This document shows positions 54,728 through 63,842 of a DNA stretch of 64,000 nucleotides, piece by piece; the stretch's first letter is position 1; each line of letters opens with the position of its first letter. The notes under the pieces were generated by a model, which worked only from the letters and a program-made list of their open reading frames with translations, was not told the DNA's origin and ran no database searches. The translations under genes were made by a program, and so were the position numbers. The stretch covers positions 143,385 through 207,384 of the forward strand of contig NZ_JBMERR010000005.1 of the NCBI RefSeq assembly GCF_048820915.1. Reading direction: 5' to 3'. Source of the DNA: Cribrihabitans_A pelagius. GTDB lineage: Bacteria; Pseudomonadota; Alphaproteobacteria; Rhodobacterales; Rhodobacteraceae.

Positions 54728-56094
54728 TGACCGACTTCAGCCAGAACAGCGGCGCGCCTGCGCCGGCAGACAACTCCCGCCACGGCGGTTCGCTGCTGGA
54801 GCCGACCGACCGCACCCGCAGGCGCAACGCCGCCGAGACCCGCTTCAAGGCCTATGGTATCGCCGCCATTGCGGTGGGGCTGCTCATGCTGGTGATCCTG
54901 GTCACCACCATCCTCGGCAAGGGGCTGGGCGCTTTTCAGCAGACCTTCGTCACGCTGGAAGTGGAGCTTCTGGAAAGCAAGCTCGACAAAAAGGGCAACC
55001 GCGATATCGAGGAGATCAAGAAGGTCACCACCTTCGGCTATGCCCCGATCATTAAGGAGGCGGTCGCCGGCAAGGTTGAGGAGCTGGGCCTGGACACCGG
55101 GCTCAAGTCCAAGGAGCTGACCGGCATCCTGTCCAAGGACGCCGCCGCGCAGCTGCGCGGCTACGTGCTCGCCAACCCCGATCAGATCGGCGAGACGGTG
55201 GAATTCCGCTTTCTCGCCTCCGGCCGGGTCGATGGCTACATGAAGGGCCGGGTCAGCCGCGACAGCATTGCCAACGACAAGAGCATTTCCGCCGCGCAGC
55301 TGGACCTCGTGGACCGGCTGGCCGAAGCGGGCGTTCTGGAAAAGACCTTCAACCCCGCGTTCATCCTTGGCGCCGACGCCTCCGATGCCCGCCCCGAAGC
55401 GGCGGGCATGGGGGTGGCGATGCTCGGTTCGCTGTTTATGATGCTGGTGGTGCTGGTACTGGCGCTGCCGATCGGGGTTGCGGCCTCGATCTATCTTGAG
55501 GAGTTCGCGCCGCGGAACTGGATCACCGACATGATCGAGGTGAACATCTCCAACCTCGCCGCGGTGCCCTCCATCGTGTTTGGTATCCTGGGCCTTGCGG
55601 TCTTCATCAACTACATGCACCTGCCGATGTCGGCGCCGCTGGTGGGCGGTCTGGTGCTCACGCTGATGACGCTGCCGACCATCATCATCTCCACCCGCGC
55701 TTCACTGAAAGCAGTGCCGCCGTCGATCCGCGACGCCGCCCTTGGCGTCGGCGCCTCCAAGATGCAGTCGGTGTTCCACCACGTGCTGCCGCTGGCCGCG
55801 CCCGGCATCCTGACCGGCACCATCATCGGCCTGGCGCAGGCCTTGGGGGAGACCGCGCCGCTCTTGTTGATCGGCATGGTCGGCTTCATCGCCTCTAACG
55901 CGCCCGAAAGCCTGTCCGAAGGCCTCTTGTCGCCAAACTCCGCGATGCCCGCGCAGATCTACGAATGGGCCAAACGCGCCGATCCGGCCTTTTACGAGCG
56001 CGCCTGGGGCGGCATCATCATCCTGCTGGTTTTCCTGGTGACGATGAACACGATCGCGGTGATCCTGCGCCGCCGCTTCGAACGCCGCTGGTAA
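54727..56094 (+). CDS. pstA: Phosphate ABC transporter permease PstA (long form)
   Basis: This 455-residue permease is also longer than E. coli PstA (296). A hydrophobic helix near residues 40-62 is followed by an extracytoplasmic insert of about 150 residues (VELLESKLDKKGNRDIEEIKK begins it, written here only in part as ESKLDKKGNRD). The five-helix transport core then follows with LGVGASKMQSVFHHVLPLA. It pairs with PstC. Confidence 0.92.
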   Translation: MTDFSQNSGAPAPADNSRHGGSLLEPTDRTRRRNAAETRFKAYGIAAIAVGLLMLVILVTTILGKGLGAFQQTFVTLEVELLESKLDKKGNRDIEEIKKVTTFGYAPIIKEAVAGKVEELGLDTGLKSKELTGILSKDAAAQLRGYVLANPDQIGETVEFRFLASGRVDGYMKGRVSRDSIANDKSISAAQLDLVDRLAEAGVLEKTFNPAFILGADASDARPEAAGMGVAMLGSLFMMLVVLVLALPIGVAASIYLEEFAPRNWITDMIEVNISNLAAVPSIVFGILGLAVFINYMHLPMSAPLVGGLVLTLMTLPTIIISTRASLKAVPPSIRDAALGVGASKMQSVFHHVLPLAAPGILTGTIIGLAQALGETAPLLLIGMVGFIASNAPESLSEGLLSPNSAMPAQIYEWAKRADPAFYERAWGGIIILLVFLVTMNTIAVILRRRFERRW

Positions 56095-56106
56095 GAGGGC
56101 ATAGAC

Positions 56107-56904
56107 ATGAACGACATGACCGTGATGGGAAATTCCATGGACACCCAAGACATCAAGATCGCCGCCAAGGACGTGAACGTCTATTACGCCGACTCCCATG
56201 CCATCAAGGACGTGAGCGTGGAGATCGAGGACAAGACCGTCACCGCCTTCATCGGCCCCTCGGGCTGCGGCAAGTCCACCTTCCTGCGCTGCCTCAACCG
56301 GATGAACGACACCATCGACATCTGCCGGGTGAAGGGTGACATCCTCCTGGATGGCGAGGACATCTACGACAAGCGCGTCGACCCGGTGCAGCTGCGCGCC
56401 AAGGTTGGCATGGTGTTCCAGAAACCGAACCCGTTCCCGAAGTCGATCTATGACAACGTGGCCTATGGGCCGCGGATCCATGGCCTTGCGAAGAACAAGG
56501 CGGAACTGGATGAGATCGTTGAGAAATCCCTTCGCCGCGGCGCCATCTGGGACGAGGTGAAGGACCGTCTGGACTCGCCGGGCACCGGGCTTTCGGGCGG
56601 CCAGCAGCAGCGGCTCTGCATTGCGCGTGCCGTCGCGACCGAGCCGGAAGTGCTCCTGATGGACGAGCCGTGCTCGGCGCTGGACCCGATTGCCACCGCC
56701 CAGGTGGAGGAGCTGATCGACGAGCTGCGCAGCCGCTATTCGGTGGTGATCGTCACCCACTCGATGCAGCAGGCCGCCCGCGTCAGCCAGAAGACCGCCT
56801 TCTTCCACCTCGGCAATCTGGTGGAATTCGGCCCCACCGGGCAGATCTTCACCAACCCCGAAGATCCCCGCACCGAAAGCTATATCACCGGCCGCATCGG
56901 CTGA
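56107..56904 (+). CDS. pstB: Phosphate ABC transporter ATPase
   Basis: This 265-residue ATPase has Walker A GPSGCGKST, the PstB-typical CLNRMNDTIDICRVKG, Q-loop VFQKPNPFPKSIYDNVAYGP, signature LSGGQQQRLCIARA and Walker B VLLMDEPCSALDP. Length is normal. ATG at 56107 follows AAGAGGGCATAGAC; an internal ATG at 56137 is an alternative. It powers phosphate import and takes part in signalling to PhoR. Confidence 0.95.
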   Translation: MNDMTVMGNSMDTQDIKIAAKDVNVYYADSHAIKDVSVEIEDKTVTAFIGPSGCGKSTFLRCLNRMNDTIDICRVKGDILLDGEDIYDKRVDPVQLRAKVGMVFQKPNPFPKSIYDNVAYGPRIHGLAKNKAELDEIVEKSLRRGAIWDEVKDRLDSPGTGLSGGQQQRLCIARAVATEPEVLLMDEPCSALDPIATAQVEELIDELRSRYSVVIVTHSMQQAARVSQKTAFFHLGNLVEFGPTGQIFTNPEDPRTESYITGRIG

Positions 56905-56920
56905 GGCGAAGGAAACAGAC

Positions 56921-57631
56921 ATGTCAGAACAGCATATCGCATCGGCCTTCGACCGCGACCTGGAGGCGATCCAGGCGCAGATCATGAAGATGGGCGGCAT
57001 GGTCGAAGCCGCCATCAAGGACGCGGCCCAGGCGCTGGAAACCCGCGACCAGGAGCTGGCGCTGGAAGTCCGCAAAGGCGACAAGGCCATCGACGGGCTG
57101 GAGGAGCTGATCAACGAGGAAACCGCCCGCCTGATCGCGCTGCGCTCGCCCACCGCGTCCGACCTGCGGCTGGTGCTCTCGGTGATGAAGATCGCGGGCA
57201 ACCTCGAACGCATCGGCGACTACGCCAAGAACATGGCCAAACGCACCGGTGTGCTGGTTCAGGGCCCCAACATCAGCGAGGGCGCCGCGGCGCTGCGCCG
57301 GATGGCGCGCGAAGTGGAGCGGATGCTGAAGGATGCGCTGGACGCCTACATTCAGCGCGATGCCGAACTGGCCCGGGACGTGATCGGCCGCGACCGCGAC
57401 GTCGACCAGATGTACAACGCCCTGTTCCGCGAATTCCTCACCCACATGATGGAAGACCCGCGCAACATCTCGGCCTGCATGCACCTGCATTTCATCGCCA
57501 AGAATACGGAACGCATGGGCGACCACGTGACCTCGATTGCCGAACAGGTGGTCTACCTCGTCACCGGCGAGAAGCCGGAGGAAGACCGCAAGAAGGCCGA
57601 CACCACCTCGACCACGCCGCAGGAGCTCTGA
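56921..57631 (+). CDS. phoU: Phosphate signalling protein PhoU
   Basis: This 236-residue helical protein has two PhoU repeats with the metal-binding E/D motifs (GDKAIDGLEELINEETARL and RDRDVDQMYNALFREFLTHM). It links the Pst transporter to PhoR and damps the response when phosphate is ample. With a soluble PhoR it may be the main bridge. It sits between pstB and phoB with gaps of 16 and 3 bp. Confidence 0.94.
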   Translation: MSEQHIASAFDRDLEAIQAQIMKMGGMVEAAIKDAAQALETRDQELALEVRKGDKAIDGLEELINEETARLIALRSPTASDLRLVLSVMKIAGNLERIGDYAKNMAKRTGVLVQGPNISEGAAALRRMAREVERMLKDALDAYIQRDAELARDVIGRDRDVDQMYNALFREFLTHMMEDPRNISACMHLHFIAKNTERMGDHVTSIAEQVVYLVTGEKPEEDRKKADTTSTTPQEL

Positions 57632-57634
57632 GCC

Positions 57635-58324
57635 ATGGCCGCCGAACAGCCCAGCGTTCTGGTGGTCGAGGACGAGCTGGCGCAGCGGGAGGTGCTGGCC
57701 TACAACCTCGAAGCCGACGGCTTCCGCGTGCTGAAGGCCGCCGATGGCGAGGAAGCGCTTCTGAAGGTAGAGGAAGACCTGCCCGACATCCTCATCCTGG
57801 ACTGGATGATGCCGAACCTCAGCGGGATCGAGGTCTGCCGCCGCCTGAAGGCGCGCAGCGAGACCCGCAATATCCCCGTCATCATGCTCTCCGCCCGCAC
57901 CGAGGAGGTGGACAAGGTGCGCGGGCTTGAGACCGGCGCCGACGATTACGTTGTGAAACCCTATTCGGTGGCCGAGCTGATGGCGCGGGTACGCACCCAG
58001 CTGCGCCGGGTGCGGCCCTCCACCGTGGGGATGCGGCTGGAATATGAGGACATCCTGCTCGATTCCGAGACCCACAAGGTGAGCCGCGCCGATCAGCCGC
58101 TGAAGCTCGGGCCGACCGAGTTCCGCCTGCTCTCCACCTTCATGGAGAAGCCGGGCCGGGTGTGGAGCCGCGAGCAGCTCCTGGACCGGGTCTGGGGGCG
58201 CGACATCTATGTCGATACCCGCACCGTCGATGTGCATATCGGCCGGCTGCGCAAGGCGCTGACCCAGCACGGCGGCTCCGACCCAGTGCGCACCGTACGC
58301 GGCGCGGGCTACGCCCTGGGCTGA
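57635..58324 (+). CDS. phoB: Phosphate regulon response regulator PhoB
   Basis: This 229-residue OmpR-type regulator has a receiver with phospho-acceptor Asp56 (LILDWMMPNLSG) and a winged-helix output domain (LKLGPTEFRLLSTFMEKPGRVWSREQL, split here). It is phosphorylated by PhoR and binds Pho boxes such as that before pstS. It is the last gene of the block and ends with GAGYALG. Confidence 0.95.
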   Translation: MAAEQPSVLVVEDELAQREVLAYNLEADGFRVLKAADGEEALLKVEEDLPDILILDWMMPNLSGIEVCRRLKARSETRNIPVIMLSARTEEVDKVRGLETGADDYVVKPYSVAELMARVRTQLRRVRPSTVGMRLEYEDILLDSETHKVSRADQPLKLGPTEFRLLSTFMEKPGRVWSREQLLDRVWGRDIYVDTRTVDVHIGRLRKALTQHGGSDPVRTVRGAGYALG

Positions 58325-58381
58325 GTACAGCCGGGCCGGGGCGCCAGCCTGCCGTGACCAAAGCACCTCCCGAACCGGGCG

Positions 58382-58414
58382 GTGCACAGGGGGTGTACAG
58401 GCAGTGCACACGTG
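58382..58414. repeat. Three imperfect 11-bp tandem repeats between phoB and LysR gene
   Basis: GTGCACAGGGG, GTGTACAGGCA and GTGCACACGTG follow one another without a gap. They lie in the convergent spacer after phoB. The 11-bp phasing resembles a one-face protein-binding array, but there is no downstream promoter-proximal gene. Function unknown. Confidence 0.5.
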
Positions 58415-58438
58415 GCACCCCCAAATTTTCCACGCCGC

Positions 58439-59350
58439 TCAACGCGGCAGAGGGTCCTCGGGCTGCGCCTTGCCGGCCAGCCATTCCCGGAACTTGACGA
58501 GGGCAGGGGCCTTGGCCTTCGCTTCCGGCCAGACCAGGTAATAGGCGCCCGCGCTCTCCACCGGCTCCGGGTACAGCGCCACCAGCCGCCCGGTCGCCAG
58601 GTCCTGCTCCACCAGGTAATCCGGCATCAAGGCAACGCCCAAACCATGCAGCGCGGCCTGGGTGATGGTTGCGAATTGATCATAGAAAGTCCCGCCAGGA
58701 TCGGAAGCCAGCCCCACGCCCTGGCCCTCGAACCATTCCCGCCAGGCCCTGGGCCGGGTCTGGATGTGCAGCAGCGGCAGCTTGAGCAGGCTTGCGGCCG
58801 CACCCAATACATGCCCCTCCAGCAAGGCAGGCGCGCAGACCGGCAAAAGCTGCTCATGCTTCAGCAGCAGCGCTTCGGTGCCCGGCCACTGCGCATTCCC
58901 GTAATGTATTGCTGCATCAAATGGTTCCACAGCGAAGTTGAATGGCTCCAGCCGGGTCGTCATGTTGATGGTCACGTCCGGATGCAGCCGCGCAAACTCC
59001 GGCAGACGCGGCATCAGCCAGCGCATCCCGAAGGCCGGCAGGATAGCGAGGTTCAGTGTCCCGGCCAGCGGTTCCGCCTGCAAACGCAGAGTGGATTGCA
59101 CGATCTGATGCAGCGCCTGCCGGATTTCAGCGGCATACTCCCGGGCCGCCGGGCTCAAACCCAGCCGCTTGCCGTCCCGCTGCACCAGATCCTGGCCCAA
59201 CTGCCGCTCAAGCGTTTGAATCTGGCGGCTGACTGCTCCTTGAGTCAGCGACAGCTCCGCCGCCGCGGCCGACGCGCTGCCGAGCCGGTCCAGTGCTTCC
59301 AGCGCCCGAAGGGAGGAGATCGAGGGGAGAAATCTGCGCGGCGCCACCAT
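58439..59350 (-). CDS. LysR-type (GcvA-like) regulator divergent from gcdH
   Basis: This 303-residue regulator has the LysR helix-turn-helix (ALDRLGSASAAAAELSLTQG, VSRQIQTLERQLG) and a GcvA-like effector domain (VTINMTTRLEPFNFAVEPFD). It runs away from the glutaryl-CoA dehydrogenase gene with a 97-bp spacer, as expected for its activator. The effector may be glutarate or glutaryl-CoA; that is inference. Confidence 0.88.
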   Translation of the reverse strand: MVAPRRFLPSISSLRALEALDRLGSASAAAAELSLTQGAVSRQIQTLERQLGQDLVQRDGKRLGLSPAAREYAAEIRQALHQIVQSTLRLQAEPLAGTLNLAILPAFGMRWLMPRLPEFARLHPDVTINMTTRLEPFNFAVEPFDAAIHYGNAQWPGTEALLLKHEQLLPVCAPALLEGHVLGAAASLLKLPLLHIQTRPRAWREWFEGQGVGLASDPGGTFYDQFATITQAALHGLGVALMPDYLVEQDLATGRLVALYPEPVESAGAYYLVWPEAKAKAPALVKFREWLAGKAQPEDPLPR

Positions 59351-59375
59351 GTATGAGCTTATGTCATAGGTGCTT

Positions 59376-59398
59376 GCAAAAGTCTCGCTGTTTTTTGC
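59376..59398. promoter_or_regulatory. Inverted repeat in the LysR / gcdH spacer
   Basis: GCAAAA-N11-TTTTGC is a symmetrical element in the divergent spacer, 49 bp before gcdH. It could be the LysR operator. The match is short, so this is tentative. Confidence 0.3.
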
Positions 59399-59447
59399 GT
59401 TTACCCGCGGCTAGGGTCTGGCCCAAGAAACCCTGGAGGACAACACG

Positions 59448-60668
59448 ATGAGCGACAAACCTGCACTGCGCGCCAAGGACGCGCCCGACCTGGGCCGATT
59501 TACCTGGGACGACCCGCTGCGGCTGGATGATCAGCTGAGCGAAGATGAGCGCATGATCGCCGCCTCGGCCCGCGCCTACGCACAGGAAAAACTGCAGCCG
59601 CGCGTGCTAAGTGCTTATGAAAACGAAGAAACAGACCCGGAGATCTTCCGCGAAATGGGCGAGATGGGCCTTCTGGGCACCACTATCCCCGAGCAATACG
59701 GCGGTCTGGGCGGCGGCTACGTGTCTTACGGCCTCGTCGCCCGCGAGGTGGAGCGTGTCGACAGCGGCTACCGCTCGATGATGTCGGTGCAAAGCTCGCT
59801 GGTGATGTATCCGATCTACGCCTATGGCAGCGAAGAGCAGCGCATGAAATACCTGCCGAAGCTGGCCTCGGGCGAGTGGATCGGCTGCTTCGGCCTGACC
59901 GAGCCGGACGCCGGCTCCGACCCCGCGGGCATGAAGACGCGCGCGGAAAAAACCGAGGGCGGCTATAAGCTTACCGGCTCCAAGATGTGGATCTCCAACG
60001 CCCCGATCGCGGATGTCTTCGTGGTCTGGGCGAAGTCCGAAGCCCATGGCGGAAAGATCCGCGGCTTTGTTCTCGACAAAGGGCTGAAGGGACTTAGCGC
60101 GCCGAAGATCCAGAACAAGGCTTCCCTGCGCGCCTCAATCACCGGCGAAATCGTGATGGATGGCGTCGAAGTTGGCGAAGACGCGCTGCTGCCGCATGTG
60201 GAAGGCCTGAAAGGCCCGTTTGGCTGTCTGAACCGCGCCCGCTACGGCATCAGCTGGGGCGCAATGGGCGCCGCGGAGGCCTGCTGGCACGCCGCACGCC
60301 AATACGGCCTGGACCGCAGCCAGTTCGGCCGCCCGCTGGCAAACACCCAGCTTTTCCAGCTTAAATTGGCCAATATGCAGACCGAAATCACCCTGGGCCT
60401 GCAGGCGTCGCTGCGCGTCGGCCGGCTGATGGACGAGGCCAACGCCGCGCCCGAAATGATCTCCATCGTCAAGCGCAACAACTGCGGCAAGGCGCTGGAA
60501 ATCGCCCGCATGGCCCGCGACATGCACGGCGGAAACGGCATCAGCCTGGAGTTTAACGTGATCCGCCACATGGTGAACCTAGAAACGGTGAACACCTACG
60601 AAGGCACCCACGATGTGCACGCGCTGATCCTGGGCCGGGCCCAGACCGGGCTGCAGGCCTTCTTCTGA
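59448..60668 (+). CDS. gcdH: Glutaryl-CoA dehydrogenase
   Basis: This 406-residue acyl-CoA dehydrogenase has the family motifs GCFGLTEPDAGSDPAGM (FAD/substrate), MWISNAPIADVFVVWAK and the catalytic Glu385 in VNTYEGTHDVHALILGRA. The combination with a 30-residue N-terminal lead-in (KDAPDLGRFTWDDPLRLDDQ) and length near 400 fits GcdH, which oxidises and decarboxylates glutaryl-CoA to crotonyl-CoA in lysine and tryptophan breakdown. Electrons go to ETF. It is divergent from a LysR gene and followed by a gene-free tract. Confidence 0.92.
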   Translation: MSDKPALRAKDAPDLGRFTWDDPLRLDDQLSEDERMIAASARAYAQEKLQPRVLSAYENEETDPEIFREMGEMGLLGTTIPEQYGGLGGGYVSYGLVAREVERVDSGYRSMMSVQSSLVMYPIYAYGSEEQRMKYLPKLASGEWIGCFGLTEPDAGSDPAGMKTRAEKTEGGYKLTGSKMWISNAPIADVFVVWAKSEAHGGKIRGFVLDKGLKGLSAPKIQNKASLRASITGEIVMDGVEVGEDALLPHVEGLKGPFGCLNRARYGISWGAMGAAEACWHAARQYGLDRSQFGRPLANTQLFQLKLANMQTEITLGLQASLRVGRLMDEANAAPEMISIVKRNNCGKALEIARMARDMHGGNGISLEFNVIRHMVNLETVNTYEGTHDVHALILGRAQTGLQAFF

Positions 60669-61546
60669 TGCGAGGCTATTGCGGCGCGGGCTTCGGCGCG
60701 CGCCGCAAATTTGCAAGACGGTCCCAAGGTTCCGCTTAGGCGCGTTGTGCAGCCAAATATGCAAGCCCGGAGTAATCGCAGCTCGGCCAGGCGTCTCAAA
60801 GTGTGGTAAACGCCGGCGCGCGATCGCCATTTTTTCTGAAACATTATCAGGGGCTTACGTCTCGCATGGTTAATGAAAAGGCGCCGTCTTGCGCAGAAAT
60901 AGGTGCGCGCCGGGAATAGCGATCCCTGACCTGAAGCTTCTGCAAAGGCCGCCAAGACGTTGGTTCAAGGTCGCACGCAGGGAATTGCGCAAAACGCTTG
61001 CATAAAAGCCAACTGAATGCGCTTCGAGTCTGCGATCCTGCAAAGCCAGCCCTGCAAGAGTGCCCGTGAAAAAATGCAAAGCTGGTGACGCCGATTGGGC
61101 GCGCATACTGCGGATAAACCCCGTTTAACAATACGTTACCGCAGGTTCCGGATCGGGTGCAAGCAAGAACCAGTGACCCGGCGAAGTGTCCCGCTGCAGG
61201 CTTCGCAGGGCGCATTTCCGCAAATGCGGGCCTGCTGCAACAAGCAGGAATGTCACCGGTGGCGCCGGCATGAGCGCAGTCTGACAGGGCGCAGACCTCA
61301 AAACCGGAGCCCCGGCCGGGCACTCGGAACACGGTGTGCCTTTCCGAATTGAAGGCCACCGGGCGGCCGTGTCTGAGCAGAGAGCTTCAATGCCTCAAAG
61401 CAGCTGAACGTGCTTTTTCTCATTGCAGGCAAGCGTGACATTCCTGAACAGCACTCAGTCCTGTAATCCGTATTATGTAAAATCTATCGGGGTCAGAGAG
61501 CTGCCGTGCACCTGGAAGGCGCTTGAAAGCCCTGTTTTCAGCCGGT
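60669..61546. other. Gene-free tract rich in TGCAA
   Basis: No convincing gene lies in these 878 bp; the longest frames are cysteine- and arginine-rich without recognisable motifs. Base composition is less G+C-rich than the neighbours. TGCAA occurs on the plus strand at 60712, 60760, 60941, 61039, 61053, 61075, 61158 and 61236, far more than the one copy or fewer expected by chance. A 10-bp palindrome GCAAATTTGC lies at 60705. A CtrA-like TTAA-N7-TTAC lies at 61125-61139 and an ATGGTTAA half-site near 60868. Confidence 0.5.
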
Positions 61547-62410
61547 TCACCGCTTCAACGGCCGCATCAGGCCTTCTTGAGCGACGCTGGCGGCCAGACG
61601 GCCGTCCTCGGTATAGATGGCACCCCGGTTGAAACCGCGGCCGCCTCCGGCAAAGGGCGAGTCCATGGTGTAGAGATGCCAGTTTTCGAACTGCACCGGC
61701 GCGTGGAACCAGATCGCGTGATCCAGGCTCGCCGTCATCTGGCGCGGATTGTGGAACGTCAGCCCATGCGGCCGCAGCGCCGAGCCAAGGAGACCGAAGT
61801 CGGACGCATAGGCCATCAGCACATGCTGCAGCTTGGGATCCGCGCCCTTCGCGGCCTCCATCCGGATCCACATGTGATTGACATCGCTGGCAGCGTCCGG
61901 CTCCAGCGGATCGCGCGGCGCCACTTCGCGGATCTCGAAAGGCCGCGGCCGGGTGAATTCCGCCCGTCTCCCGCCGTCCACCCGGTGCGCGCTTTCCTGC
62001 AGCAGCTGGTGGCGAGATACCAGGCTTTCCGGCGGCGGCACGTCGGGCATGTCGTGCTGATGGTCCCAGCCGTATTCTGCCGTATGGAATGATGCCGCAA
62101 GGTTTAGGATCTGCTTGCCGTTCTGCATCGCCACGACGCGCCGCGTGGTGAAGCTGCCACCGTCGCGCGCCGGATCGACTTCATAGATCACCGGCCGCGA
62201 CGGATCGCCGGGACGGATAAAATAGGCATGCAGCGAGTGGCACGGCCGGTCCGGCACCGTCGAATAGGCTGCGGTCAGCGCCTGCGCGATGACTTGGCCG
62301 CCGTAAATGCGGGTTGGGGTTTCACCGCCTGCGCCCTGGCCGCGGTAGAGGTTGGTGTCGAGCTCCTCGAGGTCGAGCAGATCAAGGAGGTTCTTCGCTG
62401 TATCAACCAT
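61547..62410 (-). CDS. tesB: Acyl-CoA thioesterase II
   Basis: This 287-residue protein has two hotdog domains in one chain. N-terminal motifs are LYRGQGAGGETPTRIYGGQV and HSLHAYFIRPGDP. The C-terminal domain has YASDFGLLGSALRPHG and MTASLDHAIWFHAP with the conserved Asp. It hydrolyses acyl-CoA to free acid and CoA. Length is normal for TesB. It is followed on the left by the TGCAA-rich tract and preceded by the serine hydrolase gene 37 bp upstream on the same strand. Confidence 0.93.
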   Translation of the reverse strand: MVDTAKNLLDLLDLEELDTNLYRGQGAGGETPTRIYGGQVIAQALTAAYSTVPDRPCHSLHAYFIRPGDPSRPVIYEVDPARDGGSFTTRRVVAMQNGKQILNLAASFHTAEYGWDHQHDMPDVPPPESLVSRHQLLQESAHRVDGGRRAEFTRPRPFEIREVAPRDPLEPDAASDVNHMWIRMEAAKGADPKLQHVLMAYASDFGLLGSALRPHGLTFHNPRQMTASLDHAIWFHAPVQFENWHLYTMDSPFAGGGRGFNRGAIYTEDGRLAASVAQEGLMRPLKR

Positions 62411-62447
62411 TTACCGGCCTTTCAGGATATGATCCGCAGCCAAGACG

Positions 62448-63659
62448 TTACTCTGTGAGAGCGCCGTGCACCAGCGCCTTCAACTCCGGCCGTGCGGGAT
62501 AGCTGCTGGAGGGCGATAACTGGGTCAGGAAAACCACCGATAGATCCAGGGCACGGTCGACCCAGAAGAAAGTCGACGCCATGCCGCCCCAGCTGAAATC
62601 GCCAACCGAGCCCGGACAGCGCGCCCGCGCCGGATCCAGCACCACGGCGCCGCCGAGGCCAAAGCCCATGCCCTCCATTGGCTGTTCCGCAAAGCTCTGC
62701 GGGCCCATCGCGGCGATCTCGCCGGGCAAGTGATTTTGCATCATGAAATCAACGGTCCGCGGACTGAGGAGAAAGCCGCCCTCACGCGCGCCGCGGCAGC
62801 GCAGCATTTCGGCGAAACGCATGTAGTCGTCTATAGTGCCAACCAGCCCGCCGCCGCCCGAGTGCATGGTTGCGTATTCAAACGGCGACCCGCCGGGCGC
62901 ATCTGCCAGCCGCAGCCGGGCGTCGCCGAGCTCGGCGGTGTTCAGCGCCATCGCATCCCCAGCAAGCGGCGTGTAAAGGGACGCGAATCTGTCGCCAATC
63001 CCTGGCGGCACGCGGAAAGCGGTGTCCTGCATGCCAAGGGGCTCCAGGATTTCGGCCCGGATGAACTCGGCGAGCGGCTGGCCCGAGACCACCTCGATCA
63101 CCCGGCCGACCACGTCAATCGAGACGGAGTACTCCCAGCGGCTGCCGGGCTGAAACGCCAGCGGCAGCCTGGCAAGCTGCCGGGTCATGTCTGCTAGCGC
63201 GCCCTGGTCCGGCTTGAACAGCAGGTCCTGCTTCGCCATCGCCTCCGGCAGGACGCCGGGGTTGAACGGGTAGCTCAGGCCGCTGGTGTGGGTCAGCAGC
63301 TGGTGCAGCGTCGGGCTTCGGCTGGGTTCGGTCTGATCAATACGGGTGGCGCCGGGGACCAGCGCCTGCATGCCGGCGAACTCTGGCAGGAAGGCGCTGA
63401 GCGGCGCGTCGAGGTGCAACAGCCCGCGTTCCAGGAGCATCATCAGCGCCACGGACGTCACCGGCTTGGTCATCGAGTAGAGCCGCACGACGGTATCGCG
63501 GGTGAACGGCAAGCCGCGCTCGATGTTGCGCAGGCCAGCGGCGTGGAAATAGCACTCCGCGCCGCGGCGGAGGATCAGCAGCGCGCTGCCCGCAAATTTC
63601 TCTTCATCCACATAGCTTTGCTGCCATGCCTTGATGTATTGCATCCGGGACTTGTCCAT
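62448..63659 (-). CDS. Serine hydrolase of the class C beta-lactamase / esterase EstB type
   Basis: This 403-residue protein has the S-x-x-K motif in YSMTKPVTSVALMMLL (Ser62, Lys65) and a Y-S-x motif in WEYSVSIDVVGR. The C-terminal HSGGGGLVGTIDDY segment probably replaces KTG. There is no signal peptide at ATG 63659 (MDKSRMQYIKAWQQSY), so it is likely a cytosolic esterase rather than a secreted beta-lactamase. It may be co-transcribed with tesB. Substrate unknown. Confidence 0.87.
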   Translation of the reverse strand: MDKSRMQYIKAWQQSYVDEEKFAGSALLILRRGAECYFHAAGLRNIERGLPFTRDTVVRLYSMTKPVTSVALMMLLERGLLHLDAPLSAFLPEFAGMQALVPGATRIDQTEPSRSPTLHQLLTHTSGLSYPFNPGVLPEAMAKQDLLFKPDQGALADMTRQLARLPLAFQPGSRWEYSVSIDVVGRVIEVVSGQPLAEFIRAEILEPLGMQDTAFRVPPGIGDRFASLYTPLAGDAMALNTAELGDARLRLADAPGGSPFEYATMHSGGGGLVGTIDDYMRFAEMLRCRGAREGGFLLSPRTVDFMMQNHLPGEIAAMGPQSFAEQPMEGMGFGLGGAVVLDPARARCPGSVGDFSWGGMASTFFWVDRALDLSVVFLTQLSPSSSYPARPELKALVHGALTE

Positions 63660-63842
63660 TTGCCGCTGCTCCCTAGGCTCAGTGCTGCCATCATGCGCCG
63701 GGCCCAGCCGCGGGTCGAGCACAATGCGCTGCGTGCAAATACGCAGAGATTGACATGGTGTGTTTGCGGCGGCCGCTCTCCCAGGGCGAACGAGGTCCGA
63801 TAAGATCGGCCTCAGCAAAACCAGCCGTGAAGGAGAACGACC
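63660..63842. other. Spacer holding the left end of an IS110-type element
   Basis: These 183 bp lie between the serine hydrolase start and the transposase start. IS110 elements usually have no clear terminal inverted repeats, and I cannot fix the left boundary by eye. A GAAGGAGAACGACC ribosome binding region precedes the transposase ATG. Confidence 0.4.

Noticed and set aside
60847..61359. A 170-codon minus-strand frame in the gene-free tract
   Set aside because: Ten cysteines, many arginines, no motif, no ribosome binding site of note. It looks like non-coding sequence translated by chance.
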